Of a stretch of 64,000 nucleotides of DNA, positions 8,716-17,974 are shown one piece after another. This DNA is from Mycobacteroides sp. LB1. Lineage in GTDB: Bacteria; Actinomycetota; Actinomycetes; Mycobacteriales; Mycobacteriaceae. The stretch spans positions 62,001-126,000 of the forward strand of contig NZ_JACCFF010000006.1 of assembly GCF_013449725.1 (NCBI RefSeq), in the 5' to 3' direction. The position numbers were made by a program, and so were the translations under genes. The notes under the pieces are model-generated. The model saw nothing but the letters and a program-made list of their open reading frames with translations, was not told the DNA's origin and ran no database searches. Each line of letters begins with the position of its first letter. Within the stretch, counting starts at the first letter, position 1.

Positions 8716-9585
8716 ATGAAAGCCAACACGTTTACTGGCGGATCATTCACGCTGGGGCAGGACTTGAGCGTCACCCGCATGGGCTACGGCGCCATCCAGC
8801 TTGCCGGGCCGCAGGTGTTTGGCCCACCCGCCGACCGTGGTGCAGCGATAGCGCTACTGCGCCAAGTAGTTGAGCACGGCATCACCCATATCGACACCGC
8901 CGACTTCTATGGCCCGCACATCACTAACCAGATCATCAAGGAAGCTCTGCACCCTTACCCCGACGGCCTGCGGATCGTCACCAAGGTCGGGCATCGACGG
9001 GACGCCGACGGCGACTGGCTCCCGGCACTTGCTCCCGGGCAGTTGCGGCAGGCCGTCCATGACAACCTCGCCAATCTTGGCCTGGATGCACTCGATGTGG
9101 TGAACCTGCGTGCCGGCACTGGCGCCGACGGCACCAACAGCGAGTCGATTGCTGAGCCTTTCGCCGTGCTCGCACAACTGCAACAAGAAGGGCTGATCAA
9201 ACACCTCGGCCTCAGCGCGGTCACCACTGCGCAAATCGTCGAGGCCCAATCGATGGCGCCGGTGGTGTGTGTGCAGAACCTGTACAACCTCGACGACCGT
9301 CAAGACGATGACATAATCGATTTCCTTGCGGGGCAAGGGATTGCCTATGTGCCATATTTTCCGCTAGGCGGCTACGCGGGGCTGCATTCGGCGGCACTGC
9401 AATCAGTTGCTACCCGCCTGGAGTCCACACCGGCAGCGGTCGCGCTAGCGTGGCTGCTGCAGCGCTCGCCGAACATCCTGCTCATTCCCGGAACGTCCTC
9501 GCCGGAGCATCTGCGCGAGAATCTCGCCGCGACGACCCTGGCCCTCGATGTGCAGGACATCGCCGAACTAGACGGCATCGTGTGA
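8716..9585 (+). CDS. Aldo/keto reductase (YdbC-like)
   Basis: TIM-barrel NAD(P)H oxidoreductase of 289 aa. The AKR active-site Asp60 and Tyr65 are in HIDTADFYGPH, and Lys90 is in RIVTKVGHRRD. The strand that normally ends in the catalytic His reads LDALDVVNLRAG, so His is replaced, as in the YdbC-like subgroup. The cofactor end is typical (NILLIPGTSSPEHLRENLAA). An AGGAAGGA Shine-Dalgarno stretch precedes the ATG. It is divergent from the XRE regulator and followed by a nitroreductase, suggesting a small regulated redox set. The substrate is unknown. Confidence 0.9.
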   Translation: MKANTFTGGSFTLGQDLSVTRMGYGAIQLAGPQVFGPPADRGAAIALLRQVVEHGITHIDTADFYGPHITNQIIKEALHPYPDGLRIVTKVGHRRDADGDWLPALAPGQLRQAVHDNLANLGLDALDVVNLRAGTGADGTNSESIAEPFAVLAQLQQEGLIKHLGLSAVTTAQIVEAQSMAPVVCVQNLYNLDDRQDDDIIDFLAGQGIAYVPYFPLGGYAGLHSAALQSVATRLESTPAAVALAWLLQRSPNILLIPGTSSPEHLRENLAATTLALDVQDIAELDGIV

Positions 9586-9663
9586 TGGACACACTAAGTG
9601 GTTGTGCGCCTTCAGGAATCAATCCAGAAGTAATGGAAAGAATGTGGTGGAGAAGGTTCGGCT

Positions 9664-10401
9664 GTGAGCACTTCCGGAAGTGAAAGTTCTTCTTTGGCAA
9701 CGAATCGACTCGATGCCGGAGCAGTGGATTATGTCTTGACCACCACGCGCGTTGTGCGCAAGCGGCTTGATTTCGACCGCCCGGTGCCGCGGGAGATCGT
9801 CGAGAGTGCAATCAGGGTCGCTGTGCAGGCGCCGACTGCTGATGATCACCCGCGATGGCATTGGTATGTGATTGACGACGGCGATATCAAAGCCGAGCTC
9901 CAGAAGGCGCTCGAGGATTTACTGTACGGTCCCGCAAAGGGATTGAAAGCTTGGCAGGAGATGGTCGAATCGCAGTTGTTGTCGAGTGCAAAGACGGTGC
10001 GCGCGGTCATTTCCGGCACGGAAAGCGTCTCAAAGAATTTTCACCGCGTCCCGGTTTTCGTCATTCCAACGATAGAGAATTCAGTTCCCATAGAGGAGGT
10101 TTACTACTCCGAGATGAACGGCCCGGCCGTGCTCTACGGCTCGATTCTTCCGGCGGCATGGAGCCTGCATCTCGCGTTGCGGGCCCGGGGTCTTGTCTCT
10201 GCCTGGGGTGGGTGGGGCCTTTCTGCGCCAGGGGGCGTCTCACTGCTTCGTCGGCTGACCAACATGGCGCCGAACCATCACCCTGTCGGCTACATGTTCC
10301 CCGTCGCCTACCCATTGGGCGGCACCGACTTCCCGTCAGCGGGCCGCAGCATCGATGGAGTGATCCACTGGAACAGCGATGGGCCCCGCCAAGGGCAATG
10401 A
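9664..10401 (+). CDS. Nitroreductase-family FMN protein
   Basis: Protein of 245 aa with the nitroreductase N-terminal FMN-binding region: TTRVVRKRLDFDRPVPREIV and then AIRVAVQAPTADDHPRWHWY, where the P-T/S-x-x-x-x-P/Q-W pattern is standard. The C-terminal part carries GLVSAWGGWGLSAPGGV and a phosphate-contact region, PVGYMFPVAYPLG. It probably reduces nitro compounds, quinones or enones with NAD(P)H. The start is GTG. It lies between an AKR and a Ddn-like F420 protein on the same strand, in line with a xenobiotic or carbonyl detoxification neighbourhood (inference). Confidence 0.86.
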   Translation: MSTSGSESSSLATNRLDAGAVDYVLTTTRVVRKRLDFDRPVPREIVESAIRVAVQAPTADDHPRWHWYVIDDGDIKAELQKALEDLLYGPAKGLKAWQEMVESQLLSSAKTVRAVISGTESVSKNFHRVPVFVIPTIENSVPIEEVYYSEMNGPAVLYGSILPAAWSLHLALRARGLVSAWGGWGLSAPGGVSLLRRLTNMAPNHHPVGYMFPVAYPLGGTDFPSAGRSIDGVIHWNSDGPRQGQ

Positions 10402-10516
10402 TGTGGCCCAACGCATTCGAGTTGGTGCGTCGCCGCGGGTCGGCTTTGTCGCTGAGCCGGACGGCATTGTGCGATGAACAGGCATGTCCGGTCGCCACTG
10501 ATCGAGAGGAAGCAAT

Positions 10517-11026
10517 ATGACTAACCCAAACATCCCTGACGTACGCGGAGCCGAAAAGGAGAACGAATTCCATTCGAGGGCAATGGCCCACATCCGCGGG
10601 CAAGGAAAACCCGACGGGTGGTTCGCGCAGTTCGACATGTTGATTCTGCACACAGTAGGCGCCAAGTCGGGCCAGCAGCGGCGAAATCCATTAGTTTATC
10701 AGCCTTCTGAAGAAGGCGAGTTCTTCGTGGTTGCCTCGAACAGGGGGGAACACAGCAGCTCCAGCTGGTATTACAACGTGCTAGCTCACCCCGATCAGGT
10801 CTCCGTCGAAATAGGCGACGACCACTATCCGGTGGCAGTCCGCGAGGTGGCCGGTGCGGAACGCGACCGGATTTACCGCACGCTGGCAGACAGATTCGAG
10901 ATGTACGCGGAATACCAACGGAAGACCTCACGGGCGATCCCGGTGCTCGGGCTATCCAGGACCCAAGCTGTCGACTACCCCTCGTTAGCCGGTTCCATTA
11001 AGGGCGACCGGGGAGTTGATCTATAG
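10517..11026 (+). CDS. F420H2-dependent reductase, Ddn (deazaflavin nitroreductase) family
   Basis: Split beta-barrel protein of 169 aa. The family signature is clear: LILHTVGAKSGQQRRNPLVY, then FFVVASNRGEHSSSSWYYN-VLAHP and a strand ending VAVREVAGAERDRIY. Family members use reduced cofactor F420 to reduce nitroimidazoles, quinones or menaquinone in mycobacteria. AGAGGAAGC precedes the ATG. It follows the nitroreductase by 115 bases on the same strand and may be co-transcribed with it. The physiological substrate cannot be told from sequence. Confidence 0.92.
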   Translation: MTNPNIPDVRGAEKENEFHSRAMAHIRGQGKPDGWFAQFDMLILHTVGAKSGQQRRNPLVYQPSEEGEFFVVASNRGEHSSSSWYYNVLAHPDQVSVEIGDDHYPVAVREVAGAERDRIYRTLADRFEMYAEYQRKTSRAIPVLGLSRTQAVDYPSLAGSIKGDRGVDL

Positions 11027-11063
11027 GGCAGGCCGCCGGAGAAGGACACCCCCACGTAGTCAT

Positions 11064-11894
11064 TTAAAACGAGAACCGCAGGATGCGCGCCGACCGTCTC
11101 ATCGACTCGCTGTACCGCGCCATCCGTGACGAGATCCGCACCCAGGTCGGAAACAGCTCCACTTCGGGCGCATCCACCAAGCTGAACTCCTCCGCCAATC
11201 GCAGCCGAGGATTCCAGCGCTCCGGGGTGCGTGGATCGTTGTATCCCTCAAATCCGCGTAGCTGGTTGACCTTCTTGAACATCTTCTGTGGGAACAGTTT
11301 TGAGATCCACACACCTATCGCCATGCGGCCATAGTCGTTGAATGCCAACTGTCCGCTGGGGAAGTGGTCGGTGATGGCCCGCATTGCGGCGATGATTTGT
11401 TCCTTGGTCAGGAATGCGAAAAGGCCGTCGGCGATGACCATCGCCGGACGATCCGATGGGATGCCTGCGATCCACGCCGGGTCGGTGACGGACACCCCGA
11501 TGGTGTGCTCACTCGGTCCTGGGGGCATGACGTCATCGCGCAATGCCGCCATCCCGGGGAGGTCGACGCTGTACCAATCGACGGTCGCGGGTGGCCTTAC
11601 GCGTCGATACCCGTCATCCAGACCGGCTCCCAGGTCGACCACCACGGCATTGGGATGTTCGGTAACAAAGGAACGTACGCGATCGTCGAGAAGTTTTGCG
11701 CGCAAAGATGATTGGCACACCACCGGGCTGATCACCCCCAGCGCGTCGAAGTTGTAGTCGATCTGGTCGACGGCCGCCGCTGCGCCCGGGTCCGACAGGA
11801 TCGGTCGCCTCCAACCGTTGTTGACGGCGCGGGCCTTGAGGGTGAGGAAGGCGGTCTCTTCCTCGGGGGTGATGCCGCTGGTGTCGATACGCAT
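11064..11894 (-). CDS. SAM-dependent methyltransferase, leucine-carboxyl-methyltransferase family
   Basis: Protein of 276 aa with the LCM/COG3315 fold that is common in mycobacteria. Motif I is AVVVDLGAGLDDGYRRV, followed by VDWYSVDLPGMAALRDD, where an acidic residue should bind the SAM ribose. MVIADGLFAFLTKEQIIAAM is the typical post-motif region. Related enzymes O-methylate polyketides or carboxylates; the substrate here is unknown. It is divergent from a TetR gene, with an inverted repeat 7 bases upstream of its ATG, so the pair probably forms a self-contained regulated unit. Confidence 0.88.
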   Translation of the reverse strand: MRIDTSGITPEEETAFLTLKARAVNNGWRRPILSDPGAAAAVDQIDYNFDALGVISPVVCQSSLRAKLLDDRVRSFVTEHPNAVVVDLGAGLDDGYRRVRPPATVDWYSVDLPGMAALRDDVMPPGPSEHTIGVSVTDPAWIAGIPSDRPAMVIADGLFAFLTKEQIIAAMRAITDHFPSGQLAFNDYGRMAIGVWISKLFPQKMFKKVNQLRGFEGYNDPRTPERWNPRLRLAEEFSLVDAPEVELFPTWVRISSRMARYSESMRRSARILRFSF

Positions 11895-11900
11895 GAAGTC

Positions 11901-11920
11901 GACTATACAAGCGTGTAGTC
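11901..11920. promoter_or_regulatory. Imperfect palindrome, probable TetR operator
   Basis: GACTATACAAGCGTGTAGTC is a 20-bp imperfect palindrome with GACTA/TAGTC outer arms and ACA/TGT inner matches. It lies in the 53-base gap between the divergent methyltransferase and TetR genes, and a further CGTGTAG half-site follows at about 11932. The position fits autorepression plus control of the methyltransferase. Confidence 0.55.
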
Positions 11921-11947
11921 AATTGTCCAGTCGTGTAGCATTTGGAA

Positions 11948-12574
11948 ATGGAGACCGTGGATCCCGACGACCTCACCGCCCGCGCCCGGATACGGGATGC
12001 GGCCCTACATGAGTTCGGCGAGAAGGGATATGACGGCGCCACCATCCGGGGGATCGCCGCTCGCGCTGGTGTGTCCTCAGGACTGTTGCGCCATCATTTC
12101 GGGTCCAAGCAGGAACTGCGCGATGCATGCGAGGAATACCTCGTCAAGACGATGCGCAACATCAATGAGCAGGTCCAGGCGAATGTGGAACGCGGTGACG
12201 TGCACTACGTTTCCGCCCGCATTCCGATCGGCCAGTACCAGGACTACATCACCAGGGCGCTGGTTGACGGCTCGGCGGGGCAGATATTCGACGAGATGGT
12301 CGCGATGACCGAAGGCTGGCTGGCCAGTGCTGACCACAACCGCGTCTATCCGGCCGATATCGACGTCAAGTCCCGCGCGACCGTCATTACCGCCATGGCC
12401 TTGGCGGTGCCTCTACTTCAGCAACATGTTTCGCGCGGACTCGGCGTGGATATCGGTTCGCCCGAGGGTGATCTGAAGATGGCGGCGACCTTGGTTGATG
12501 TTTATGCCAACCCGCTGTTGACCCCAGGCCAGGCACAATCGGCGAGGGAGGATCTCGCACGCAGAATGGGGTAG
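11948..12574 (+). CDS. TetR-family transcriptional regulator
   Basis: Regulator of about 208 aa. The N-terminal HTH is RIRDAALHEFGEKGYDGATI followed by RGIAARAGVSSGLLRHHFGS, a standard TetR DNA-binding domain. The C-terminal ligand domain (for example YITRALVDGSAGQIFDEMV) is of the type seen in actinobacterial TetR proteins. ATG 11948 is preferred over a TTG two codons upstream. It is divergent from the methyltransferase with a palindrome between them, which suggests that gene as its main target. Confidence 0.92.
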   Translation: METVDPDDLTARARIRDAALHEFGEKGYDGATIRGIAARAGVSSGLLRHHFGSKQELRDACEEYLVKTMRNINEQVQANVERGDVHYVSARIPIGQYQDYITRALVDGSAGQIFDEMVAMTEGWLASADHNRVYPADIDVKSRATVITAMALAVPLLQQHVSRGLGVDIGSPEGDLKMAATLVDVYANPLLTPGQAQSAREDLARRMG

Positions 12575-12675
12575 CCAACCCTCATTCTAAAAACTTCGCT
12601 GTATGGCGTCGCAATTGCACTGTCACCTGGGTACTCTTAGCTCGTGCCGAGTTTCCTTGCGTTGGCGGTACTCCG

Positions 12676-13059
12676 ATGATTATCGTCGCTGGTCTGCGGC
12701 TGGACGCGACCTCGGTCAAAGCGTCGGCGATGATGCTCTACGTCGTAGGGTTCGCCTTCACAGTGTTCTCCGGCGTGGACAGCGTGCGCCTTGCCGTGGT
12801 GTTTCTCGTCGGGATCGCAGCGACCGTCCTGCACTATTGGCCGGCGCGGGAGAAGTTCGACCGAGTCTCGATCGCGGTCGCGTTCGGCCTGGTCATCGCC
12901 CTCATCCTCGATGCATGGTCAACCTGGGTCATCGACCACAGTCTGGCGCCCGGTATTGGAATCGGCATAGTGCGCCTGCTCGCGTGGCTGCTGTCGGTGG
13001 CCGGGATTCTGGCGTTTCCACGCCACCTCATCGATAGGGACGCCACCCCGGACGTCTAG
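12676..13059 (+). CDS. Small integral membrane protein, unknown function
   Basis: Protein of 127 aa made of about four hydrophobic helices: SAMMLYVVGFAFTVFSGV, LAVVFLVGIAATVLHYW, VSIAVAFGLVIALILDAW and IGIVRLLAWLLSVAGILAF. Its tail is short and charged. No family is recognised. It overlaps the convergent MmpL gene by 4 bases. The ATG at 12676 lacks a strong Shine-Dalgarno sequence, so the start is uncertain. G+C and codon use match the neighbours, and the regular helices support a real gene. Confidence 0.6.
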   Translation: MIIVAGLRLDATSVKASAMMLYVVGFAFTVFSGVDSVRLAVVFLVGIAATVLHYWPAREKFDRVSIAVAFGLVIALILDAWSTWVIDHSLAPGIGIGIVRLLAWLLSVAGILAFPRHLIDRDATPDV

Positions 13060-16022
13060 GCTCCTGTTCTCTCGAGCCGCGACGGTCTCGTCACCAAGTA
13101 CGAGAGCACACCGGCCGTGCGGGGTGAGCGCGCCTTGGACCACCGGAACAACAGTCCGTGCAGCAGCGGCACCGGCGACCACCAGAACCACTTGCCCAGC
13201 AGTCCCGCCACCGCGGGTACGACGAACGTTCTGACGATGAGTGTGTCGATAATCAACCCGACGCCAATCGCGGTGCCCACCTGCTCGATGCTCAGCACGT
13301 CGCTGGAGAGCATTGCGAACATAGTGATACCGAAGACGATCCCGGCCGTGGTGACCACGCCGCCCGTGCCGCCGAAGGCGCGGATCATCCCGGTACGCAG
13401 GCCGGCGCCATCCAGGAATATCTCTTCGCGCATACGCATGGTGAATAACAGGTTGTAGTCAGCGCCCACCGCGACCAGCGCGATGAGGGCAATCGATGGG
13501 ACCGACCAGTGTAGATCGCGTCCTAACAAGTCATGCCAGATCAGGGTGGTGATCCCGAGCGCGGACGCGTACGAGACGACGACGGTGCCGATTACCACGG
13601 CGGCTGCCACGGGGCTGCGCAGCATTGCCAGCACGATGATGAAGACCAGCGCGAGCGCCACGGCCGCGAGCAGCAAGAAGTCCTCGCTGACGTATCCACG
13701 CAATTCGGCAGTGCCGGTGCCGAATCCGGCGATGTTCATCGTGCTGCCAGCGAGGGTGCCCTCCTTGGTGGCCTCGCTCACCGCGAGTGTGATCTGTGGA
13801 GATCGATGTGCGCCGTCCGCGCCAAAAACCTTGCCGTCCCCGAAAACCAGCATGCGGGTCGAGCGGCCGTCGGGGGCGAAGTACAGCCCGGCAGCCCGCT
13901 GGAAGCGCGGGTCCTGCCACGCGCGCTGGGGCAGGTAGAAACCACCCTCGCCGCTGCTGCGGAAATCCTCGCGCATGGCGCGCAGGTATTCGGTCAGCCC
14001 GGAGAACATGGTGCGAGTCTCGCCGACCGCCTTGGTCAGTTGATCGGTGATCGTGCTCAACTGTGCCACCGTCGAGCGCATGTTCTTCACCGAATCGACG
14101 GCGCCGGAGAACGACTTCTCCATTCCCTGGGCACCTGCGCCGAATTTGGCGGTGCTGGAGGTCAGTGAGGCGGTCGCCGCCACCACGGAGTCCATCGGTT
14201 CGACGGCCTTGAGTACAAGGGAGCAGATGCCGTCATTGGCGCAGTTGGGATTACCGTTGGTGAACTTGCGCAGCGGATCCATGTACTCCGACACCTGAGA
14301 CACATTGTCTTGCAACGCCTTCATTCCCGAGTGCATGTCGCCGACGCCGCCGCTGAGCTCTCCCAGACCGCTCACCCCGCCCGCGAGGCCCTTCTGCAGC
14401 TGGGCGATTGCTCCCGAGAACTGGCTGAGGGTCGACGAGAGCTGGTCGACGGCCCCCAATCGTTGGCTCATCTGTGTCGTTCCGTCATCCAGCTGATCGG
14501 CGATGATTCCCGCTTGTTCGGTCAGCGCCGCCTGCTCGGGGATGGCGCCCGCGGGACGGGAGGCCGATTGCACCATCCGAATTCCTGGAATTTCCATGAG
14601 CTTTTTGGTAACTCGCTCGACACCGATGACGCCAGCCGGGTTGCGCAGGTCGTGGTCCGCTTGGATCGAGACGATCTCCGGCAGCAACCGGTTCGGCGGG
14701 AAATGCCTATCCATCGCCTGATATCCACGGTTGGCGTGCGTGGAAAGTGGCTGCGCGGCAAGCTCGTCGAAACCAAGGCGTAGGCCGGCGATGGGAAGGG
14801 CGCACACGATGAGCACCAGCGTTGAGCCGACCAGTACCGGGCCCGGCCAGCGGGCGACCACGGTGCCTACCCGGCGCCAACGGTGTCCAGGCCGGCTCGC
14901 CCCATCGCGCAGTGCACGCGGCTGGGCCAGTCCACGGCGGCCGGCCAATCCGATAAGCGCGGGGAGCAGGGTCAGCGAGGCTGCCATACCGGTGAGGATC
15001 CCTATGGCACAAGGTAATCCGGCGCTGCGCAGCATTCCGACCTGGGCGAACATCAGGCAGGACAGGGCGGCGGCGATGGTCAGCCCAGATGCCGCAATGA
15101 CCGGTGCCACGCTGCGGTTGGCGATAGCTAGTGACTGTTCATGGTCCAGCCCCGAACGCCGCTGTTCGTGATAGCGCCCGAGCAGGAAGATGCCGTAATC
15201 GGTCGCCGCGCCGAGCACGAGGGCGGCGAGCAATGCTACCGAGAAGATGGAAACCTCGATGAGATTGCGTTCCCCGAGGAAAGCCACGATTGAGCGTGCC
15301 ACGCCCAGGCCCACACCCACGGTGATCAATGGGATCGCAGCGGTGATCGCCGATCGGTACACGGCGAACAGCAGCACCGCGATGAGCACCACCGTGACGC
15401 CGGTGATTGTGAGCATCTGCGTATCGATGGAGGTGAGCTCGTCGGCGATGGTGGCGCCGGGCCCGGTAACCCAGGAGTGCATGCCGGTGGGCGCAGGCTC
15501 GTTGGCAACGATCTGCCGGACGGCGTCCAGGGAAGCGTTGGCTTGTGCACCGCCGAGCTCGCCGGTCACGCGCAGCATTGTGTATGCGGCCTTCCCGTCT
15601 GGGCTGAGCGCGCCCTCGGCCGTCATCGGGTCGGCCCACAGGTCCATCGCCGAGTCCAGATGGGCGGTGTCCGCACGCAGTTTTGTCAGCAGCCGATCGT
15701 GGTACTGATGCTCGACGGGCCCCAGTTTGTGGTCGCTTTCCAACACCAGATAGTTGAGGTTTCCGCCGTCGCCGTCCTGGAACTGCTTGCCCATGGCGGC
15801 GCCCGCGGTGTTCACCGGTGCGCTCTGCGGAAGAAAGCCACGGGCGTGGTTGTGTGCCGTGCTTTCCACCTGCGGCACAAGCAGATTGCCCGCCGCTGCG
15901 GCGAGTATCCAGAGCCCGATGACGAAAATCGCATAGCGGCTGCAGAACCTTGCGATGGCTTCCCACATGCCATGTGAAGTTACGGACACCGGGCGGCGCA
16001 GTCGTCGTGCTGTGGGCGACAC
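13056..16022 (-). CDS. MmpL-family RND transporter
   Basis: Inner-membrane RND permease of up to 988 aa, exporting lipids or siderophores in mycobacteria. An N-terminal helix (YAIFVIGLWILAAAAGNLLV) precedes the first periplasmic porter domain. A five-helix bundle follows with the MMPL motifs LVLGAATDYGIFLLGRYHEQ and FAQVGMLRSAGLPCAIGI. The second periplasmic domain contains a long coiled coil (ALTEQAGIIADQLDDGTTQM onward, about residues 490-600), typical of MmpL proteins. The second bundle carries VAVGADYNLLFTMRMREE. The start is either the GTG at 16022 or an ATG at 15968. It is divergent from a sensor kinase; no mmpS gene is adjacent. Confidence 0.94.
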   Translation of the reverse strand: MSPTARRLRRPVSVTSHGMWEAIARFCSRYAIFVIGLWILAAAAGNLLVPQVESTAHNHARGFLPQSAPVNTAGAAMGKQFQDGDGGNLNYLVLESDHKLGPVEHQYHDRLLTKLRADTAHLDSAMDLWADPMTAEGALSPDGKAAYTMLRVTGELGGAQANASLDAVRQIVANEPAPTGMHSWVTGPGATIADELTSIDTQMLTITGVTVVLIAVLLFAVYRSAITAAIPLITVGVGLGVARSIVAFLGERNLIEVSIFSVALLAALVLGAATDYGIFLLGRYHEQRRSGLDHEQSLAIANRSVAPVIAASGLTIAAALSCLMFAQVGMLRSAGLPCAIGILTGMAASLTLLPALIGLAGRRGLAQPRALRDGASRPGHRWRRVGTVVARWPGPVLVGSTLVLIVCALPIAGLRLGFDELAAQPLSTHANRGYQAMDRHFPPNRLLPEIVSIQADHDLRNPAGVIGVERVTKKLMEIPGIRMVQSASRPAGAIPEQAALTEQAGIIADQLDDGTTQMSQRLGAVDQLSSTLSQFSGAIAQLQKGLAGGVSGLGELSGGVGDMHSGMKALQDNVSQVSEYMDPLRKFTNGNPNCANDGICSLVLKAVEPMDSVVAATASLTSSTAKFGAGAQGMEKSFSGAVDSVKNMRSTVAQLSTITDQLTKAVGETRTMFSGLTEYLRAMREDFRSSGEGGFYLPQRAWQDPRFQRAAGLYFAPDGRSTRMLVFGDGKVFGADGAHRSPQITLAVSEATKEGTLAGSTMNIAGFGTGTAELRGYVSEDFLLLAAVALALVFIIVLAMLRSPVAAAVVIGTVVVSYASALGITTLIWHDLLGRDLHWSVPSIALIALVAVGADYNLLFTMRMREEIFLDGAGLRTGMIRAFGGTGGVVTTAGIVFGITMFAMLSSDVLSIEQVGTAIGVGLIIDTLIVRTFVVPAVAGLLGKWFWWSPVPLLHGLLFRWSKARSPRTAGVLSYLVTRPSRLERTGA

Positions 16023-16102
16023 TTCTTCTCATACCGTGGTAGGACACGCGCATCCGCGCCGAGCATGATGTGCGACAGGGTTACCGCCTCTACGCTGGCA
16101 CT

Positions 16103-17314
16103 ATGAACCGGCTCCGGGAATGGGCGTACCGCCGCCGTGCCCTGGTGCCGTACGAGTTCCCGTGGACTGTCCCCGTCGTCATGTACACCGGGACGCTGTT
16201 GGTCGTGGGGTGTGCAGTAGTACAACGCGGTTTCACCCGGCCGTGGCTGCTGGCACTGGCGGCCCTGGTGGCGCTGGCTCCGATCCTCATCTTTACGGCG
16301 GGATACAAGCTCGGCACCTTCGGGAGCGCGGCCTACAGCCTTGCGGGAGTGGCCCTGTTCCTGACGTGGCCCGCGAACGTTGTGGACGCCGCGCCGTTCC
16401 TGCTGATGTTCATGATCGGCGAGGTGGGCGCGCTCGCCTCCGTGCGTGCGGGGCTACTTGCCTGCGGCGCCTGTGTAGCGCTACTCGTGGTGGCCGAGCA
16501 GCTGCATCACCTCGGGACGTTCTCGCTCTACAACGCGTTCTTCGTGCTGGTCGGGTGGCTGATCGGACACATCTTGCAGCTGCAACAGCGGCTTCTCTTG
16601 CAGGAACGGGCCCAGCAGGCCCGGATGCAGGAACAGGCCGCCTCCGATGAACGGCGACGCATCGCGCGCGAAATCCATGACGTGATAGCCCATTCCCTCT
16701 CGGTGACGATGCTGCACCTCACCGGCGCCCGGCGGGCGCTGCAGGAGGATCGTGATGTGGAGGATGCCGTCGCCGGGTTGGTCGATGCAGAACGCCTTGG
16801 GCGTCAGGCAATGTCGGATATCCGTGGCACTGTGGGTCTGCTGAGCGCGGGACCGGGTGGTGTCGAGCCGATGCGGTTGGCGCCGGAGCCCGGCATCGCC
16901 GATATCCCCGATCTGATAGCCGACTTCACCACCGCGGGGATGACGGTGCAATCCACAATCGACGAGCCCGGTGAGTCCGTGAGTGCCGGAGTGGGTTTGG
17001 CGCTCTACCGGGTCGCACAGGAATCGCTGTCCAATATCGCCAAGCATTCCCCCGAATCGTCGGTCGCGGTACGCCTCGATATCAACGGGGCCGCGGCGAC
17101 TCTGACGGTGAGCAACGACCTCCCGACAGGCGCCCGTCCGGTCGCCTGTGCGGGGGGTGGGCTATCGGGTATGCGCCAGCGGGTCGAGGTTCTGGGCGGC
17201 GAGTTCCGTGCCGGGCGGGAGCGGGACGGCTGGATGGTGTCGGCGACGGTGCCGTTGGAGTCCACCGGATCAGCGTGCCGTCCGCGGCGGAAGGTGTTGT
17301 GGCGTCATGACTGA
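16103..17314 (+). CDS. Two-component sensor histidine kinase (NarL/DesK type, HisKA_3)
   Basis: Membrane sensor kinase of about 403 aa. The N-terminal half has around five or six membrane helices (for example LLALAALVALAPILIFTAGY and NAFFVLVGWLIGHILQLQ) with little extracellular sequence, suggesting membrane-state sensing. The phosphoacceptor motif is RRIAREIHDVIAHSLSVTM. The ATPase part has ALYRVAQESLSNIAKHS (N box) and GGLSGMRQRVEVLGG. ATG 16103 (MNRLREWAYRRR) is chosen over a start 33 bases upstream. It overlaps the response regulator by 8 bases and is divergent from the MmpL gene, a plausible target. Confidence 0.93.
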   Translation: MNRLREWAYRRRALVPYEFPWTVPVVMYTGTLLVVGCAVVQRGFTRPWLLALAALVALAPILIFTAGYKLGTFGSAAYSLAGVALFLTWPANVVDAAPFLLMFMIGEVGALASVRAGLLACGACVALLVVAEQLHHLGTFSLYNAFFVLVGWLIGHILQLQQRLLLQERAQQARMQEQAASDERRRIAREIHDVIAHSLSVTMLHLTGARRALQEDRDVEDAVAGLVDAERLGRQAMSDIRGTVGLLSAGPGGVEPMRLAPEPGIADIPDLIADFTTAGMTVQSTIDEPGESVSAGVGLALYRVAQESLSNIAKHSPESSVAVRLDINGAAATLTVSNDLPTGARPVACAGGGLSGMRQRVEVLGGEFRAGRERDGWMVSATVPLESTGSACRPRRKVLWRHD

Positions 17315-17963
17315 AACCGAGGTGGGCGTGCTGCTGGTCGACGACCAGGAGCTGGTACGTACCGGGCTGCGCCGGATTCTGCGCCGCAAGGATGGGTTCG
17401 CGATCGTGGGGGAGTGCGCCGACGGCAGCGAGGTCGCGGCGGCGGTAACTCGGGTGCGGCCCGATGTCGTGATCATGGATCTGCGCATGAAGCAGATGAG
17501 CGGTATCGAGGCCATTCGGCTACTTCATGCCTCTGAGGGGCCGCCGGCACTGGCGCTCACCACGTTTGACGACGACGAGCTGCTCTCGGGGGCGCTCCGT
17601 GCCGGTGCCGCGGGTTTCATCCTCAAGGACTCTCCGGCAGAGGAGCTGGTCCGCGCTGTGCATGCCGTGGCCCGCGGCGAGGCATATTTGGATCCGTCGG
17701 TGACCTCGCGCGTGCTCAGCGCCTATCGGCGGGCACCAGCCGCCACCACGGGTGATGTCGAGCAGAAGCTCACCGCGCGTGAGCTGGATGTGCTGGCGCT
17801 CATCGCATCCGGGTCAACCAATTCCGAGATCGCCCAGCAGCTGGTGATTTCCGAGGTGACGGTGAAGAGTCATATCGGCCGAATATTCGTCAAGCTCGAC
17901 CTTCGGGACCGGGCGGCGGCCATTGTGTACGCCTATGACCAGGGCATCGTGACACCCAAATAG
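17307..17963 (+). CDS. LuxR/NarL-family response regulator
   Basis: Protein of 218 aa. The receiver domain has the acidic pair VDDQE at residues 11-15, phosphoacceptor Asp58 in VVIMDLRMKQMSG, and Lys in GFILKDSPAEELV. The C-terminal LuxR HTH is LTARELDVLALIASGSTNSE followed by IAQQLVISEVTVKSHIGRIF. The ATG at 17307 lies 8 bases inside the end of the kinase gene, so the two are translationally coupled and form one two-component pair. Likely targets are its own operon and the divergent MmpL gene (inference). Confidence 0.95.
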   Translation: MTETEVGVLLVDDQELVRTGLRRILRRKDGFAIVGECADGSEVAAAVTRVRPDVVIMDLRMKQMSGIEAIRLLHASEGPPALALTTFDDDELLSGALRAGAAGFILKDSPAEELVRAVHAVARGEAYLDPSVTSRVLSAYRRAPAATTGDVEQKLTARELDVLALIASGSTNSEIAQQLVISEVTVKSHIGRIFVKLDLRDRAAAIVYAYDQGIVTPK

Positions 17964-17974
17964 GGTCACTGGGT

